Source: Roseovarius sp. 217 (GTDB taxonomy: Bacteria; Pseudomonadota; Alphaproteobacteria; Rhodobacterales; Rhodobacteraceae). From it: 64,000 nt of DNA. The notes under the pieces were generated by a model that saw nothing but the letters and a program-made list of their open reading frames with translations, made no database searches and was not told the DNA's origin. Positions 36,376 through 45,755 of this stretch are shown here, one piece after another. Within the stretch, counting starts at the first letter, position 1. Each line of letters opens with the position of its first letter. Position numbers and translations under genes: made by a program. The stretch is from the NCBI RefSeq assembly GCF_000152845.1, contig NZ_CH902584.1, positions 543,239 through 607,238 on the forward strand. The letters are read 5' to 3'.

Positions 36376-36666
36376 ATGTATGACGAGATGCCGATTCACC
36401 GGGTGCGGGTTCGTCTGCGGCGGGTTGTGGATCATCTGGCGGCGGGCGGACGACGGGTGATGGTGCTGCGCAACGGGGTGCGGGTGGCGGGCATTGTCTC
36501 GGTCAGCGATCTCGAGGCCTTGGAGAAGGCGGATCAGGCGCGCATGGAACACCACGAGTTGATGACGCAGGCGCGACTGCGGGAAATAAGCTGGTTGAAG
36601 GCGGGGCTCGATTCGGCACGCTATGAGACTAGGGCACGGCACGACCCGCCCGGTCCCAAGCGATGA
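36376..36666 (+). CDS. Phd/YefM-like antitoxin-type protein without a toxin partner
   Basis: A 96-residue protein whose N-terminal half resembles the Phd/YefM fold: VRLRRVVDHLAAGGRRVMVL, RNGVRVAGIVSVSDLEALE. The C-terminal half is charged and helical and continues HHELMTQARLREISWLK. GAGG 6 nt before the ATG at 36376 supports this start over 36364. No toxin ORF follows; the next gene is puuD, convergent with overlapping 3' ends. It may be an orphan antitoxin or a DNA-binding regulator. Confidence 0.6.
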   Translation: MYDEMPIHRVRVRLRRVVDHLAAGGRRVMVLRNGVRVAGIVSVSDLEALEKADQARMEHHELMTQARLREISWLKAGLDSARYETRARHDPPGPKR

Positions 36667-37864
36667 GGGTGGCGCGCTCTGCCAGGTCCATCGCAGTGAG
36701 ATTGGCGGGCGGCATAGCCTGGGTGTGTCCTGCATGCAGGTAAAGGGCGCGAGCCTGCCGGGCGAGGTCGACGGGCGTTTCGAGAATTACGCCCTTGGGC
36801 GCGTGGATCATGCCGGGCCAGAGCGGTTCGGCCGCGTGGCACATGGCGCAGCGCAGGGCCACGATCTCTTGCACCGGGTCAAAGCCGGGGGCCTCGGTCA
36901 GGCGGAATTGGGCGGGGCTGAGGCGGGTGGTCTCGGGACTGGTTGCCGGCACCGTTGGGCCGCCGAGCGCGGACAGCCAGACGATGGTGGCGACGATCAG
37001 CGCGGTCATGCCCCATGTCCACCAAGGGTGGCCACGCCGGGCGTGCAGCGTGTTGAAGAAATGCCGGATGGTAACGCCCATCAGAAAGACAAGGGCCGCG
37101 ATGAGCCAGTTGTCCGGCGTGGCAAAGGCGAGCGGGTAATGGTTGGAGAGCATCAGAAAGATGACAGGCAGGGGAAGGTAAGTGTTATGGGTCGAGCGCA
37201 GCTTGGTGATTTGTCCAGAGCGCGCCTCGGGCCTGCGCCCGGCGCGCCGGTCGGCCACCACGATGCGCTGATTTGGCATGATGATGAGGAACACATTGGC
37301 GGTCATGATCGTGGCGGTTAAGGCCGCCAAATGCAACATCATCGCGCGCCCGGTGAAAACCTGCGTCTAGGCCCACCCCATGCCGGTGCGCAGTCCGAAA
37401 AGAAGCAGCATGAGCCGGGTGGGGCGCGCGGCAAGCCCGGATTTGCAAAGCCGGTCATAGATCAGCCAGCCGACACCCAGCGACGCCGCCGAGAGGGCGA
37501 TGCCCTGCCCCGCACTGAGCGGACCGTCGGGGGCGAGCAAGGAGAGCTTTGCACCAACCCAATAGACCAGCATGAGGAGGACCGCCCCCGAGAGCCAGGT
37601 GGCGTAACTCTCCCATTTGAACCAGGTGAGGTGGTCGGGCATCTGCGGCGGTGCCACGAGATATTTGCGGATATGGTAAAAGCCGCCGCCATGCACCTGC
37701 CATTCCTCGCCCTGTGCGCCATTTGGCAAATCCGGGGCGCGGCGCAGACCAAGATCGAGCGCAATGAAGTAGAACGACGTGCCAATCCACGCCATTGCCG
37801 TGATGACATGCAGCCAACGGGCGGCAAAGCCGGCCCATTCAATAAGGATCGCCGGGTCTGGCAT
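36629..37864 (-). pseudogene. puuD: Urate hydroxylase PuuD interrupted by an in-frame TAG
   Basis: PuuD is a membrane urate oxidase with a C-terminal cytochrome c domain. The frame from the ATG at 37864 (MPDPAILIEWAGFAARWLHV) runs in one phase to 36629 (411 codons plus stop) except for TAG at 37369-37367 (codon 166), after LRTGMGWA. The same phase resumes with TQVFTGRAMMLHLAALTATI, then RSTHNTYLPLPVIFLMLSNH, and the haem motif CAMCH near the end. A Leu codon TTG to TAG is the simplest explanation. Everything else is intact, so it is either a recent nonsense mutation, a sequence error, or read through. Confidence 0.8.
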
Positions 37865-37963
37865 CTGCGCGCGCTCCTGATGGCGATGACTCTGCGTGTC
37901 AGCTTGGCGGTTGTGGCCGCGCTGTCTATGGGGGCGCGCGCGGCAAGGGCTTGCCTGCATGTA

Positions 37964-37971
37964 TTTGCAAA
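37964..37971. promoter_or_regulatory. TTTGCAAA palindrome, candidate autoregulatory site
   Basis: The palindrome TTTGCAAA lies 48 bp before the XRE regulator ATG, with a partial copy CTGCAAAG at about 37994. RamB, PrpR/ScfR-type regulators of this family bind sites built on TTTGCAAA, so the protein may control its own gene and the divergent puuD. Motif seen; binding inferred. Confidence 0.45.
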
Positions 37972-38018
37972 GATACTCATTGCCATATGCGAAACTGCAA
38001 AGCGGGTGGGATCGAGCA

Positions 38019-39416
38019 ATGGCGACGCAGAAACTCTATGCCGGGGCCAAGCTGCGCGAGACGCGGCAGCGGCTGGGCCTGACGCAAAAGGATTTCGCGG
38101 GCAAACTGGGCGTGTCGCTGCCTTATCTCAACCAGATGGAGAACAACAATCGTCCCCTGAGCACGACGGTGGTTCTGGCGCTGGCGCAGGAATTCGGTTT
38201 CGACGTGACGGAGTTGAGCACGGGCGATGCCGAGCGGATGGTGAGCGACATGCGCGAGGCGCTGGCCGATCCGGTGTTTGGCGACGATCCACCGCCCTTG
38301 GCCGATCTGCGGCTGACGGCGTCGAACGCCCCGGCGCTGGCGCGGGCGTTTCTGGAATTGCACAGCGCCTATCGTCAAACCCACGAGCGGCTGGCCTCGC
38401 TCGACGAGGCCTTGGGGCGCGAGGATGCGCGCAGCCAATCGAGCCCCTGGGACGAAGTCCGCGATTTCTTTCATTACTGCGACAATTACATAGATGCGGT
38501 GGATCATGCCGCCGAACGCTTTGCCGAGGGCGGTGCGCGGCAGGGGATTTCCGAATTGGCTGCGGCACGGCTGGCGGGGCTAGGGATCACGGTGGTCGAG
38601 GCCGATACAGCGCAGTTGCGGCATTACGACCGCGATGCCGGGATTCTCACGCTGTCGTCCCGCGCGGCGCCAGAGAGCCGCCGGTTTCAACTCTTGTTGC
38701 AATTGGCCCTTGTGACGCAAGACCAACTTCTCGAAGCCACTCTGGATTTTGCGCGGTTTCAATCCGAGGCTGCGCGCTCGATTGCCAAGATCGGGTTGGC
38801 GAATTACTTCGCCGGGGCAGCCGTGATGCCCTATGGCCGGTTTCTGTCCGCAGCGCAGGAGGTGCGGCACGATCTGGAGGTGCTGGCCAATCGGTTCGGC
38901 GCGTCAATCGAGCAGGTTTGTCATCGGCTCTCGACTCTGCAACGTCCAGGGGCCAAGGGGATTCCGTTCTTTTTCGTGCGGGTCGACCAGGCCGGAACAA
39001 TCACCAAACGACATTCGGCGACGCGATTGCAATTCGCGCGATTTGGCGGGGCCTGCCCGCTCTGGAATGTGCATCGCGCGTTTGAGACGCCGGGACGGTT
39101 TCTGCGGCAATTGGCCGAAACGCCAGATGGGGTGCGCTATATCAGCCTCGCACGTGACGTGAGCAAACCTGGGGGCAGTTTCGGCGCGCCAGTGCGACGG
39201 TTTGCGATCAGCCTTGGCTGCGAGGTGAAACACGCGGGCGATCTGGTTTATGCGGACGATCTGGATGTGAGCCATGCGCGGGCCTTCGAGCCGATCGGCA
39301 TTTCGTGCCGGATCTGCGAGCGGGCGGAGTGTCATCAACGCTCGGTCCCGCCGCTGGAGCGGCGGTTACAGGTGACACCAGACGAACGCGGCGTGCTGCC
39401 GTATCGCGTGGGGTAG
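38019..39416 (+). CDS. Short-chain acyl-CoA-responsive XRE regulator (ScfR/PrpR/RamB type)
   Basis: A 465-residue regulator. An XRE helix-turn-helix (KLRETRQRLGLTQKDFAGKL, PYLNQMENNNRPLS) at about 10-65, an IrrE-like metallopeptidase-related middle domain (about 150-300) that no longer shows HExxH, and a C-terminal DUF2083 region with cysteines (CRICERAECHQR). The family regulates acetate, propionate and methylcitrate or glyoxylate genes by binding acyl-CoA. The ATG at 38019 starts right before the HTH. It is divergent from puuD. Confidence 0.85.
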   Translation: MATQKLYAGAKLRETRQRLGLTQKDFAGKLGVSLPYLNQMENNNRPLSTTVVLALAQEFGFDVTELSTGDAERMVSDMREALADPVFGDDPPPLADLRLTASNAPALARAFLELHSAYRQTHERLASLDEALGREDARSQSSPWDEVRDFFHYCDNYIDAVDHAAERFAEGGARQGISELAAARLAGLGITVVEADTAQLRHYDRDAGILTLSSRAAPESRRFQLLLQLALVTQDQLLEATLDFARFQSEAARSIAKIGLANYFAGAAVMPYGRFLSAAQEVRHDLEVLANRFGASIEQVCHRLSTLQRPGAKGIPFFFVRVDQAGTITKRHSATRLQFARFGGACPLWNVHRAFETPGRFLRQLAETPDGVRYISLARDVSKPGGSFGAPVRRFAISLGCEVKHAGDLVYADDLDVSHARAFEPIGISCRICERAECHQRSVPPLERRLQVTPDERGVLPYRVG

Positions 39417-39435
39417 ACTGGGGGAGCGTTGCGAT

Positions 39436-39570
39436 TGGCCTGAAGGGGGCGTTGGCCCCGTGCGCTTACGCGCGGACTCAAGCCCGAAGGGCGCCGCGCG
39501 ATCGCTGGGCCGTCCCGCGGCCTAGCGATCGCACGGCTCATCGCACAGGGCCAATGTCCGCTTCAGGCCA
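39436..39570. repeat. Large nested palindrome between convergent genes
   Basis: Outer arms TGGCCTGAAG (39436-39445) and CTTCAGGCCA (39561-39570) are exact complements, and the pairing continues inwards imperfectly for about 13 more bases. Inside is a strong hairpin of GCGATCGCTGGGCCG (39498-39512) with CGGCCTAGCGATCGC (39518-39532), 15 bp with one G-U. It lies between the 3' ends of the XRE regulator and gspF, so it may be a bidirectional terminator. Its size and layers are unusual. Confidence 0.6.
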
Positions 39571-39601
39571 GAACCCGCGCCCTCCTGCCCAGCCGTATGG
39601 C

Positions 39602-40813
39602 TTAGCCGACCGTCGCCTGCAGGTCAAAGATCGGCAAGAGGATCGCCAGCACGATCACCAGCACGAGCGCGCCGACGACCATCATCAGAAGCGGGTCAAT
39701 GAGCGCCGAGACGCGCTTGCGTTCATTGGTGAGCCAGGTCTCCACCAGCACCGCCGCGCGTTCGGTCATGCGGCCCAGGCGGGCGGATTTCTCGCCTGCG
39801 TCAATGAGTTGGCGGCAGACGGGGGGAATGAGGCTCATGCGGGTGAGGCCCTGGCTGAGGCTCTCGCCCGAACGCACCGCCTCGGCCAGATCAAGCGCTT
39901 CGACGCGGAAACGGCGGATCACCAGCACATCGCTGGCAGAGGTCACGGCATCGACGACGGTCTGGCGGCTGGAGATCACCAGCGCCAGCGTGCGGAGGTA
40001 TTGCGCCGCCGCCGAGAGGCGTAGAAGGCGGCCAATAACCGGCAGCGAGAGGGCAATCCCATGCCAACGGTCGCGCACGGAGGGCACGCGCAGGGCAAAG
40101 ACGAGGCCCAGAATGCTGGCGGCAATGCCGATGACAAGAGCAATCCAATGCGCCTGAATCCAGTCGCTGATCGCCATGACGACCTGTGTCAGCGGCGGCA
40201 ATTCACGGCCTGAAACGGCAAACATCGCGGCAATCTCGGGGGCGACGTTGACCATCAGGATGCCGCAGACCAAGAGCGACACGGCGGCGACAAAGGCCGG
40301 GTAAATCAGCGCCGTGGCGAGTTGTGCGCGGTCGGCACCGACCGTTTCGAGATAGTCGGCCAAGCCTTCGAACACCACCGCCACATCGCCCGAGGTTTCG
40401 CCCGCGCGCACCGCTGCGATGTAGAAACGGGGAAAGCCCGCGTTGGCCTTGTCGAGCGAGACCGAGAGCGGCTGGCCGTCCATCAGCGCCGCCTTGGCCT
40501 CGGCTGCCGCTGCCTCGATCACCGGCGAGGTGCCGGAGGAGCGGATGGTTTCCAGCGCCATTTCGGCGGAGAGGTCAGAGGACAGGAGCACGGCCATCTG
40601 CCGGGTGAAGACCGCGCGCATATCGGCGTTGAGCCGGGTGCGGCGGCTGCGCGCAAGCGTCAGCCCGCCGCCCTGCCGTTTGGCGGTGATATCCTCGGCA
40701 AAGAGGCCCTGACCGCGCAGGATGTCGGCGGCCTGTGCCTCGCTCTCGGCCACCAGAGTGCCACGCTTGCGCTGACCGTCGGCGTTGAACGCGGTGTAGG
40801 CAAAGGCCCTCAC
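39602..40813 (-). CDS. gspF: Type II secretion inner-membrane protein GspF
   Basis: A 403-residue platform protein with two repeated T2SSF domains and three membrane helices (about 165-190, 215-240, 375-400). It has RAVFTRQMAVLLSSDLSAEM and the second-repeat copy RRFRVEALDLAEAVRSGESL. It links the GspE ATPase to the pseudopilus. It overlaps gspE by ATGA and ends the gspD-E-F operon. Confidence 0.95.
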   Translation of the reverse strand: MRAFAYTAFNADGQRKRGTLVAESEAQAADILRGQGLFAEDITAKRQGGGLTLARSRRTRLNADMRAVFTRQMAVLLSSDLSAEMALETIRSSGTSPVIEAAAAEAKAALMDGQPLSVSLDKANAGFPRFYIAAVRAGETSGDVAVVFEGLADYLETVGADRAQLATALIYPAFVAAVSLLVCGILMVNVAPEIAAMFAVSGRELPPLTQVVMAISDWIQAHWIALVIGIAASILGLVFALRVPSVRDRWHGIALSLPVIGRLLRLSAAAQYLRTLALVISSRQTVVDAVTSASDVLVIRRFRVEALDLAEAVRSGESLSQGLTRMSLIPPVCRQLIDAGEKSARLGRMTERAAVLVETWLTNERKRVSALIDPLLMMVVGALVLVIVLAILLPIFDLQATVG

Positions 40814-42264
40814 AGCGCGTCGCCCACCACGCGCAACGCCTCGGCGAGGCTGGTTCTGCCGACCGAGACCTGATGCAGGGATTGGCCAAAAAGAGTCTGA
40901 TCCGGGGCAAGCGCCACGCGCTTCATCTCCGTTTCGGACTGGCCCTTGTCGATGGCGGCGCGCAGGGTTTCGGACACTTCGAGGATCTCAAACACGCCGA
41001 CGCGGCCGGCGTAGCCGGTGCCGTTGCAGGTGGGGCAGCCGGTGGGATGGTGGATCATCGCGGGGATCGTGATGCCGGCGGTCTTGAAATGCGCGGCCTC
41101 GTCCGGTGTGGGCGGCGCGGCGCGACGGCAGGTTGTGCAAAGCTGGCGCAAGAGGCGTTGGGCGATTACACCGCGCAGGGTGGCGGCGATGAGGAAATCG
41201 TCAAGCCCCAGATCGCGCAGCCGCACCACCGCGCCGACAGAGCCATTGGCATGCAGCGAGGAGAACACCAGATGCCCGGTGAGTGAGGCCTGTGCCGCGA
41301 CGCTGGCGGTTTCCTGATCGCGGATCTCGCCCACGAGGATGATGTCGGGGTCTTGGCGCAGGGCGGCGCGCAGACCGGCGGCAAAGGTCATGCCAATCTC
41401 GGCGTTGATCTGGCTCTGGCTGATGCCGGGGAGGTCGTATTCGATCGGGTCCTCGGCGGTGAGGATATTGCGGATCTCGTCATTGGCGAGTTGCAGGAGG
41501 GAATAGAGCGTCGTGGTCTTGCCCGAGCCGGTGGGGCCGGTGGCGAGGATGATGCCATTGGGTCGCGCGGCCATGCGCTCGAGCACCTCGATCTGATCGG
41601 CGCGCAGGCCAAGCTGATCGAGCGGCATGAGGCCAGCAGAGCGGTCAAGCACCCGCATCACGACCCGTTCGCCGTAGTTTCCGGGCAGGGTCGAGACGCG
41701 CACGTCGATGGCGCGCCCGCCCAAGCGGAGCGAGATATGGCCGTCCTGCGGCAGGCGGGTTTCGGAAATATCCAGTCCTGCCATGACCTTGAGCCTTGAG
41801 ACCACACGGCGCACCGGCAGATCCTGACGGTCGAGCACGGATTGCAACATGCCATCCACACGCATCCGGGCGCGCAACCCGGTTTCATGCGGCTCGACAT
41901 GCAGGTCAGAGGCCCCGGCGCGCACGGCGCGGCGCAAGAGCTGGTTCACAAGCTGGATGACCGGCGCTTCTTCGCCGTCCTCAAGCAGGTCGCGCGGGCC
42001 GCGCCCACCGCCTGCCCCCTCTTCGAGATCGAAGGCAAGATCGTCGGTGCCGGTCTCAGAACTGGTGCCGTCCTGATAGAGCACGGCCAGACGGGCCTGA
42101 AACGCCTCGGCCGAAAGCGGCTCTGTCACAAGCGGTTGGCCCGCGCGGCGGCGGGCCTCGCGCAGGCCGAGCGCGGTTGCGCCGGGACCGATCAGGAGCC
42201 GGCCCCCCTCGACCAGAATCTGTTGATCACGGGCAAGGGTGAAGGGCAGGAGCGGCGCGGTCAT
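40810..42264 (-). CDS. gspE: Type II secretion ATPase GspE
   Basis: A 484-residue secretion ATPase. N-terminal domain about 1-130, RecA-like domain with Walker A ATGPTGSGKTTTLYSLL near 245, an Asp box, Walker B PDIILVGEIRDQE near 304 and a His box (TGHLVFSSLHANG), then the four-Cys zinc motif CTTC and CPTC near 370-415. It powers pseudopilus assembly. The gap from gspD is 3 nt and it overlaps gspF by ATGA. Confidence 0.97.
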   Translation of the reverse strand: MTAPLLPFTLARDQQILVEGGRLLIGPGATALGLREARRRAGQPLVTEPLSAEAFQARLAVLYQDGTSSETGTDDLAFDLEEGAGGGRGPRDLLEDGEEAPVIQLVNQLLRRAVRAGASDLHVEPHETGLRARMRVDGMLQSVLDRQDLPVRRVVSRLKVMAGLDISETRLPQDGHISLRLGGRAIDVRVSTLPGNYGERVVMRVLDRSAGLMPLDQLGLRADQIEVLERMAARPNGIILATGPTGSGKTTTLYSLLQLANDEIRNILTAEDPIEYDLPGISQSQINAEIGMTFAAGLRAALRQDPDIILVGEIRDQETASVAAQASLTGHLVFSSLHANGSVGAVVRLRDLGLDDFLIAATLRGVIAQRLLRQLCTTCRRAAPPTPDEAAHFKTAGITIPAMIHHPTGCPTCNGTGYAGRVGVFEILEVSETLRAAIDKGQSETEMKRVALAPDQTLFGQSLHQVSVGRTSLAEALRVVGDAL

Positions 42265-42267
42265 GCT

Positions 42268-44214
42268 CTATCTATCCGCGAATGTCAGGGCCGATGGCAG
42301 GGGGGGGAAACGCCGGGTTTGAGCCGCGCTGTCGATGAAATCGGCATCGAAGGGCTGGTTGAGATTGGCGCCATCAAACGGAAAGCTCGAATCCGGGACG
42401 CGCGGATAGGTGCCATCATCAGCGGGGGCGATGTAATCAGCGGCGCGCTTGGCCTCGCGCGCCAGACGCTTGGTCAGTTCGCGGGCCTCTTCATCGCTGG
42501 ACAGGATGCGCGGGCGCAGCATCACCAGTAGAATACGCTGGTTCTCGTTAACCGAACGCCCCTTGAACAGCCGCCCCAAAAGCGGCAGTTCGCTCAGGCC
42601 CGGCACGCGCTGATTGACCGAGCCCGAGCCATTTTCCAGCAAGCCGCCCAACATGATCACATGCCCGTCGCGCACCAGCACATTGGTCGAAAGCTCTCGC
42701 TTCGAGGTGATCTCGCCGCCCGCCGCAGAAGCGGCGTTGGTGAGGTTGGATACCTCTTGGTTAATCTCCAAACGCACGGTCTTGTCGCGCGTAATCTGTG
42801 GCGTGACCGTGAGGGTCAGGCCCACATCCTGACGTTGGATGGTCTGAAAGGGTTGGTTGGGCACGGCGCTGTCGCCGACGGTGGAAAAGCTGCCGGTCAC
42901 AAAGGGCACGTTCTGCGCCACGACGATCTCCGCCTCACGGTTGTTGAGGGTGAGGATCGAGGGAGTCGAAAGCAATTTGGTCGAGCTTTTGGAGGCGAGC
43001 GCCGCAAGAAACCCGCCGATGCCGCTTTTGTCGAAAGCCGCAATGGAGCCGCCCGTGCCGCCGCCGGTGGGCGCATTGCCCGCCAAAACCGTGCTGACAA
43101 GGCTGGTGAGGGTGGGACGCCCCTGAAGCGCGAATTCGACACCGCCCACGGTCGCCCCATCGATCACGCCGCCGAATTGAAAGGAAAGATCGGAGAAACT
43201 CTCGACCGACAGTTCAAAGATCACCGCCTCGATCAGCACTTGGTCGGGGCGTTGGTCGAGACCGCGCACAGCCCCGGTGATAGAGGCAATCCGGTCAGTC
43301 GGCGCGGTGATGATAAGCGCGTTCTGCTGCTCTTCGGCGACGATGGTGATGCCGCCGGGGACAGCCGTGGGTGCGGCCCCCTCGGTCGACGCTTCGGGCG
43401 CACCAAAACTCTGGCGGATGACATCGGCAAGATCGGTGGCATTGGCGTAGTTGAGATGCACAACCTCGGTGGCAATGCTGCGTTGCGGTCTGTCAAGCTC
43501 GGACACCACGTCGCGGACGCGGTCGCGAAATTCCGGCGTTCCGGACACGATGAGCGCATTTGAACGCGGATCGGCGGAGAGGCTGGAGCCTTGTGGCGTT
43601 ATGGCAAGAGCCGTGATCACGCTCAGCATCTCGGCGGCTTTGCCGTTGCGGAGGGGGATCGTTTCGATGGAGTTGCGGCTGGGCGTGTCGAGCCGGTCGA
43701 CAAGCTGCACGATGCGCTGGAAATTCTCGCGCCGGTCGGACAGGATCATCAGGCCGGATTCCGGGACGGTCGAAAGCACCGCCTCGGCGGGCAAAAGCGG
43801 GCGAATGACCTCTGCGATCTCATCGACCGAGCTGTTGCGGACGGGAAAGACGCGGGTTTCAAAATCGCCCCCCAGACGCGCGCGGGCGTCACCCGGCGCC
43901 AGTTCGCGCGCGAGATCAATGGGAACGATGCGGTCGGTCTCAGCGCCTTCGACGATGGTCAGACGATTGAGTTCAAGGACGTTGAGGAAAATTTCATAGA
44001 TGGCTGAGGGGGACACCTGATTGGGGGCGACCACGGTCACGCTGCCCTGAACGCGCTCGTCCAGGATGAAATTGCGCCCGGTCGATTGCGCCACGATCTG
44101 GACGAAATCCCGCAGGCTTGCGTCGCGCAGATCAAGCGAGACCTGTGCAGCCAGAAGGCCGGGCCATGCCAACCAGAGCATCACCAGAAGGGCAAGACGT
44201 TTATGAAAATGCAT
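42268..44214 (-). CDS. gspD: Type II secretion secretin GspD
   Basis: A 648-residue secretin. The signal peptide ends at LLAAQ (about 23). N0 (VSLDLRDASLRDFVQIVAQS), N1-N3 repeats and the secretin C domain (VPFVTGSFST, VGLTLTVTPQITRDK, NVLVRDGHVIMLGGLLENG) are in order. It forms the outer-membrane channel. It heads gspD-E-F on the minus strand, divergent across 255 bp from the TPR lipoprotein. Confidence 0.97.
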   Translation of the reverse strand: MHFHKRLALLVMLWLAWPGLLAAQVSLDLRDASLRDFVQIVAQSTGRNFILDERVQGSVTVVAPNQVSPSAIYEIFLNVLELNRLTIVEGAETDRIVPIDLARELAPGDARARLGGDFETRVFPVRNSSVDEIAEVIRPLLPAEAVLSTVPESGLMILSDRRENFQRIVQLVDRLDTPSRNSIETIPLRNGKAAEMLSVITALAITPQGSSLSADPRSNALIVSGTPEFRDRVRDVVSELDRPQRSIATEVVHLNYANATDLADVIRQSFGAPEASTEGAAPTAVPGGITIVAEEQQNALIITAPTDRIASITGAVRGLDQRPDQVLIEAVIFELSVESFSDLSFQFGGVIDGATVGGVEFALQGRPTLTSLVSTVLAGNAPTGGGTGGSIAAFDKSGIGGFLAALASKSSTKLLSTPSILTLNNREAEIVVAQNVPFVTGSFSTVGDSAVPNQPFQTIQRQDVGLTLTVTPQITRDKTVRLEINQEVSNLTNAASAAGGEITSKRELSTNVLVRDGHVIMLGGLLENGSGSVNQRVPGLSELPLLGRLFKGRSVNENQRILLVMLRPRILSSDEEARELTKRLAREAKRAADYIAPADDGTYPRVPDSSFPFDGANLNQPFDADFIDSAAQTRRFPPLPSALTFADR

Positions 44215-44469
44215 GTGTATAATTCAGGAACATCATTTGGTGATATCTCCTGCCTCTTCAAGGCTGCCTCGGGCCACGCGCTGCTCTGACTGGCGGCTTG
44301 GACCTACCCTTAAATACTACCCGATATGATGCGGCGATTCCATTGGAAAGACGGGTTGACGCAGGAATGTCCCAAAGCGTGTTTTTTTAGGCAATTTGTG
44401 GAATTTTCATGGTTCGGTCATGGCTGGGCATGGTAGGTTCCCTTCAAAGGGGCAGGAGCATATAACAAC

Positions 44470-44994
44470 ATGCCGAATTTAATTAAACCATTGCTTTCTA
44501 TAATAGTTATCACGGCACTTGCTGCCTGTGAGCCGGGTACGATCAGCAGTGGTGCGGATTTTCAACGCAATTACAGCTCAGCGCGCAAGGCGCTAGAGCA
44601 GGGTAACTACGACAGTGCCATTCGCAGCTATGCGGTTCTCATTCAAAACGCCGGACCGTTGGAGCCGCGACTGCGGCTGGAATACGCGCATGCGTTATTG
44701 CGGGCGGGACGCTATGACGAGGCGGCGCAGATTGCCAACGGTCTAGCGGCGAGCACCAAGGGCAGGGACCGCGCGGCGGCCCTTGCCGTGAGTGGCACGG
44801 CGCAGCATGAAAGCGCGCTGGCGGATATCAGCGCGGGACGCGGTGGGGCGGGCGCGATTGCCAAACTGCGCTCTGCCGATGCCGCGCTCAAAGAGATGCT
44901 GGCGCTTGATGATGGCCTCGATCCGCTGGGCGCGATGGCGAGCCGTCGGGCCGATATTGCCCGTGACCTCAAGCGTTTGGGCGCGGGGGGCTAA
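44470..44994 (+). CDS. TPR lipoprotein divergent from gspD
   Basis: A 174-residue lipoprotein. The lipobox ITALAAC has Cys20 after a short signal peptide. TPR-like helices follow (SARKALEQGNYDSAIRSYAV, RLEYAHALLRAGRYDEAAQI). TPR outer-membrane lipoproteins can act as secretin pilotins (PilF/PilW-like), so this may be the pilotin of this gsp system, which lacks a recognisable gspS. That role is inference. The 3' end overlaps the convergent gspN stop by 4 bp. Confidence 0.75.
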   Translation: MPNLIKPLLSIIVITALAACEPGTISSGADFQRNYSSARKALEQGNYDSAIRSYAVLIQNAGPLEPRLRLEYAHALLRAGRYDEAAQIANGLAASTKGRDRAAALAVSGTAQHESALADISAGRGGAGAIAKLRSADAALKEMLALDDGLDPLGAMASRRADIARDLKRLGAGG

Positions 44995-45755
44995 AACAGC
45001 GGCCAGCCTGCGGCAAGGTCAATGTCGCGGGAAATCTGCCAGCCTTCATCTGTCGCAACCGCAGTCTGATCCAAGGCGCGCTGCCACGCCTCGGGCACCT
45101 CGCCCACAGGGTCGATGCGTAGGTCAAGCTGCGCCAAGGGATCGCCGAACCGCCCTGAGAGCGTGCCGGTGGCACGGATCACATCGCCGGTGAGTGCGAA
45201 GGGCGCGCGCCATGTGCCCGCATCCGAGGTCAGGACCGCCTCGGCATGGCCGATGTCCACGCCTGCGAGCCGCGCACCGGACCAGTCGAGCACGGCATCG
45301 ACGCTCTGAACGGCACGTCCCGGCAGGGTCATATCCGCGCTGAGACTCTGGGCCATCACCAGCCCACCGAGCGGCCAGCCGTCGATCAACGCGGGCCAAT
45401 CCCCCACCAGAATTTCCAGACGGGCCGCGCGCAGGTCGGCGCGGTCGCGCGCCAATGGAAGGCCCAGAGTGCCCTGCCCCGACAGCCCCGGACCTGAGAG
45501 GGTGACAGACCAGCGCGCACCGGGGCCGTCAATCTGGTCAAAGCGCCATGTTAGATCGGCGGGGACCGGCAACAGGGTCGGTTGCAGCCCGCGCATCTGG
45601 CCGCGCCAGAGCGAGGATTGATCCTCGGCTCCGGTCAGCCAACCCGGCACGAGGCCGGGTGCCAGCGCGCGCAGGTGGGCAAGACGCCCCTCGCTCATGA
45701 CCGCCAAAGTCAGTCCCATCAAAAGGCCAACAAGGATCAGGGCTGCGCGCCTCAT
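44991..45755 (-). CDS. gspN: Type II secretion protein GspN
   Basis: A 254-residue protein with an N-terminal membrane anchor and a periplasmic beta-rich domain (GWLTGAEDQSSLWRGQMRGL, GDVIRATGTLSGRFGDPLAQ), as in GspN. It is the last gene of the gspG-N operon and overlaps gspM by ATGA. GspN is not essential in all systems. Confidence 0.85.
   Translation of the reverse strand: MRRAALILVGLLMGLTLAVMSEGRLAHLRALAPGLVPGWLTGAEDQSSLWRGQMRGLQPTLLPVPADLTWRFDQIDGPGARWSVTLSGPGLSGQGTLGLPLARDRADLRAARLEILVGDWPALIDGWPLGGLVMAQSLSADMTLPGRAVQSVDAVLDWSGARLAGVDIGHAEAVLTSDAGTWRAPFALTGDVIRATGTLSGRFGDPLAQLDLRIDPVGEVPEAWQRALDQTAVATDEGWQISRDIDLAAGWPLF

Noticed and set aside
37331..39085. A 584-codon plus-strand frame over puuD and the XRE gene
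   Set aside because: Both covered genes have strong family evidence; this frame has none.
39436..39570. Possible integron attC site
   Set aside because: No GTTRRRY/RYYYAAC core sites at the ends and no integrase or cassette array nearby.
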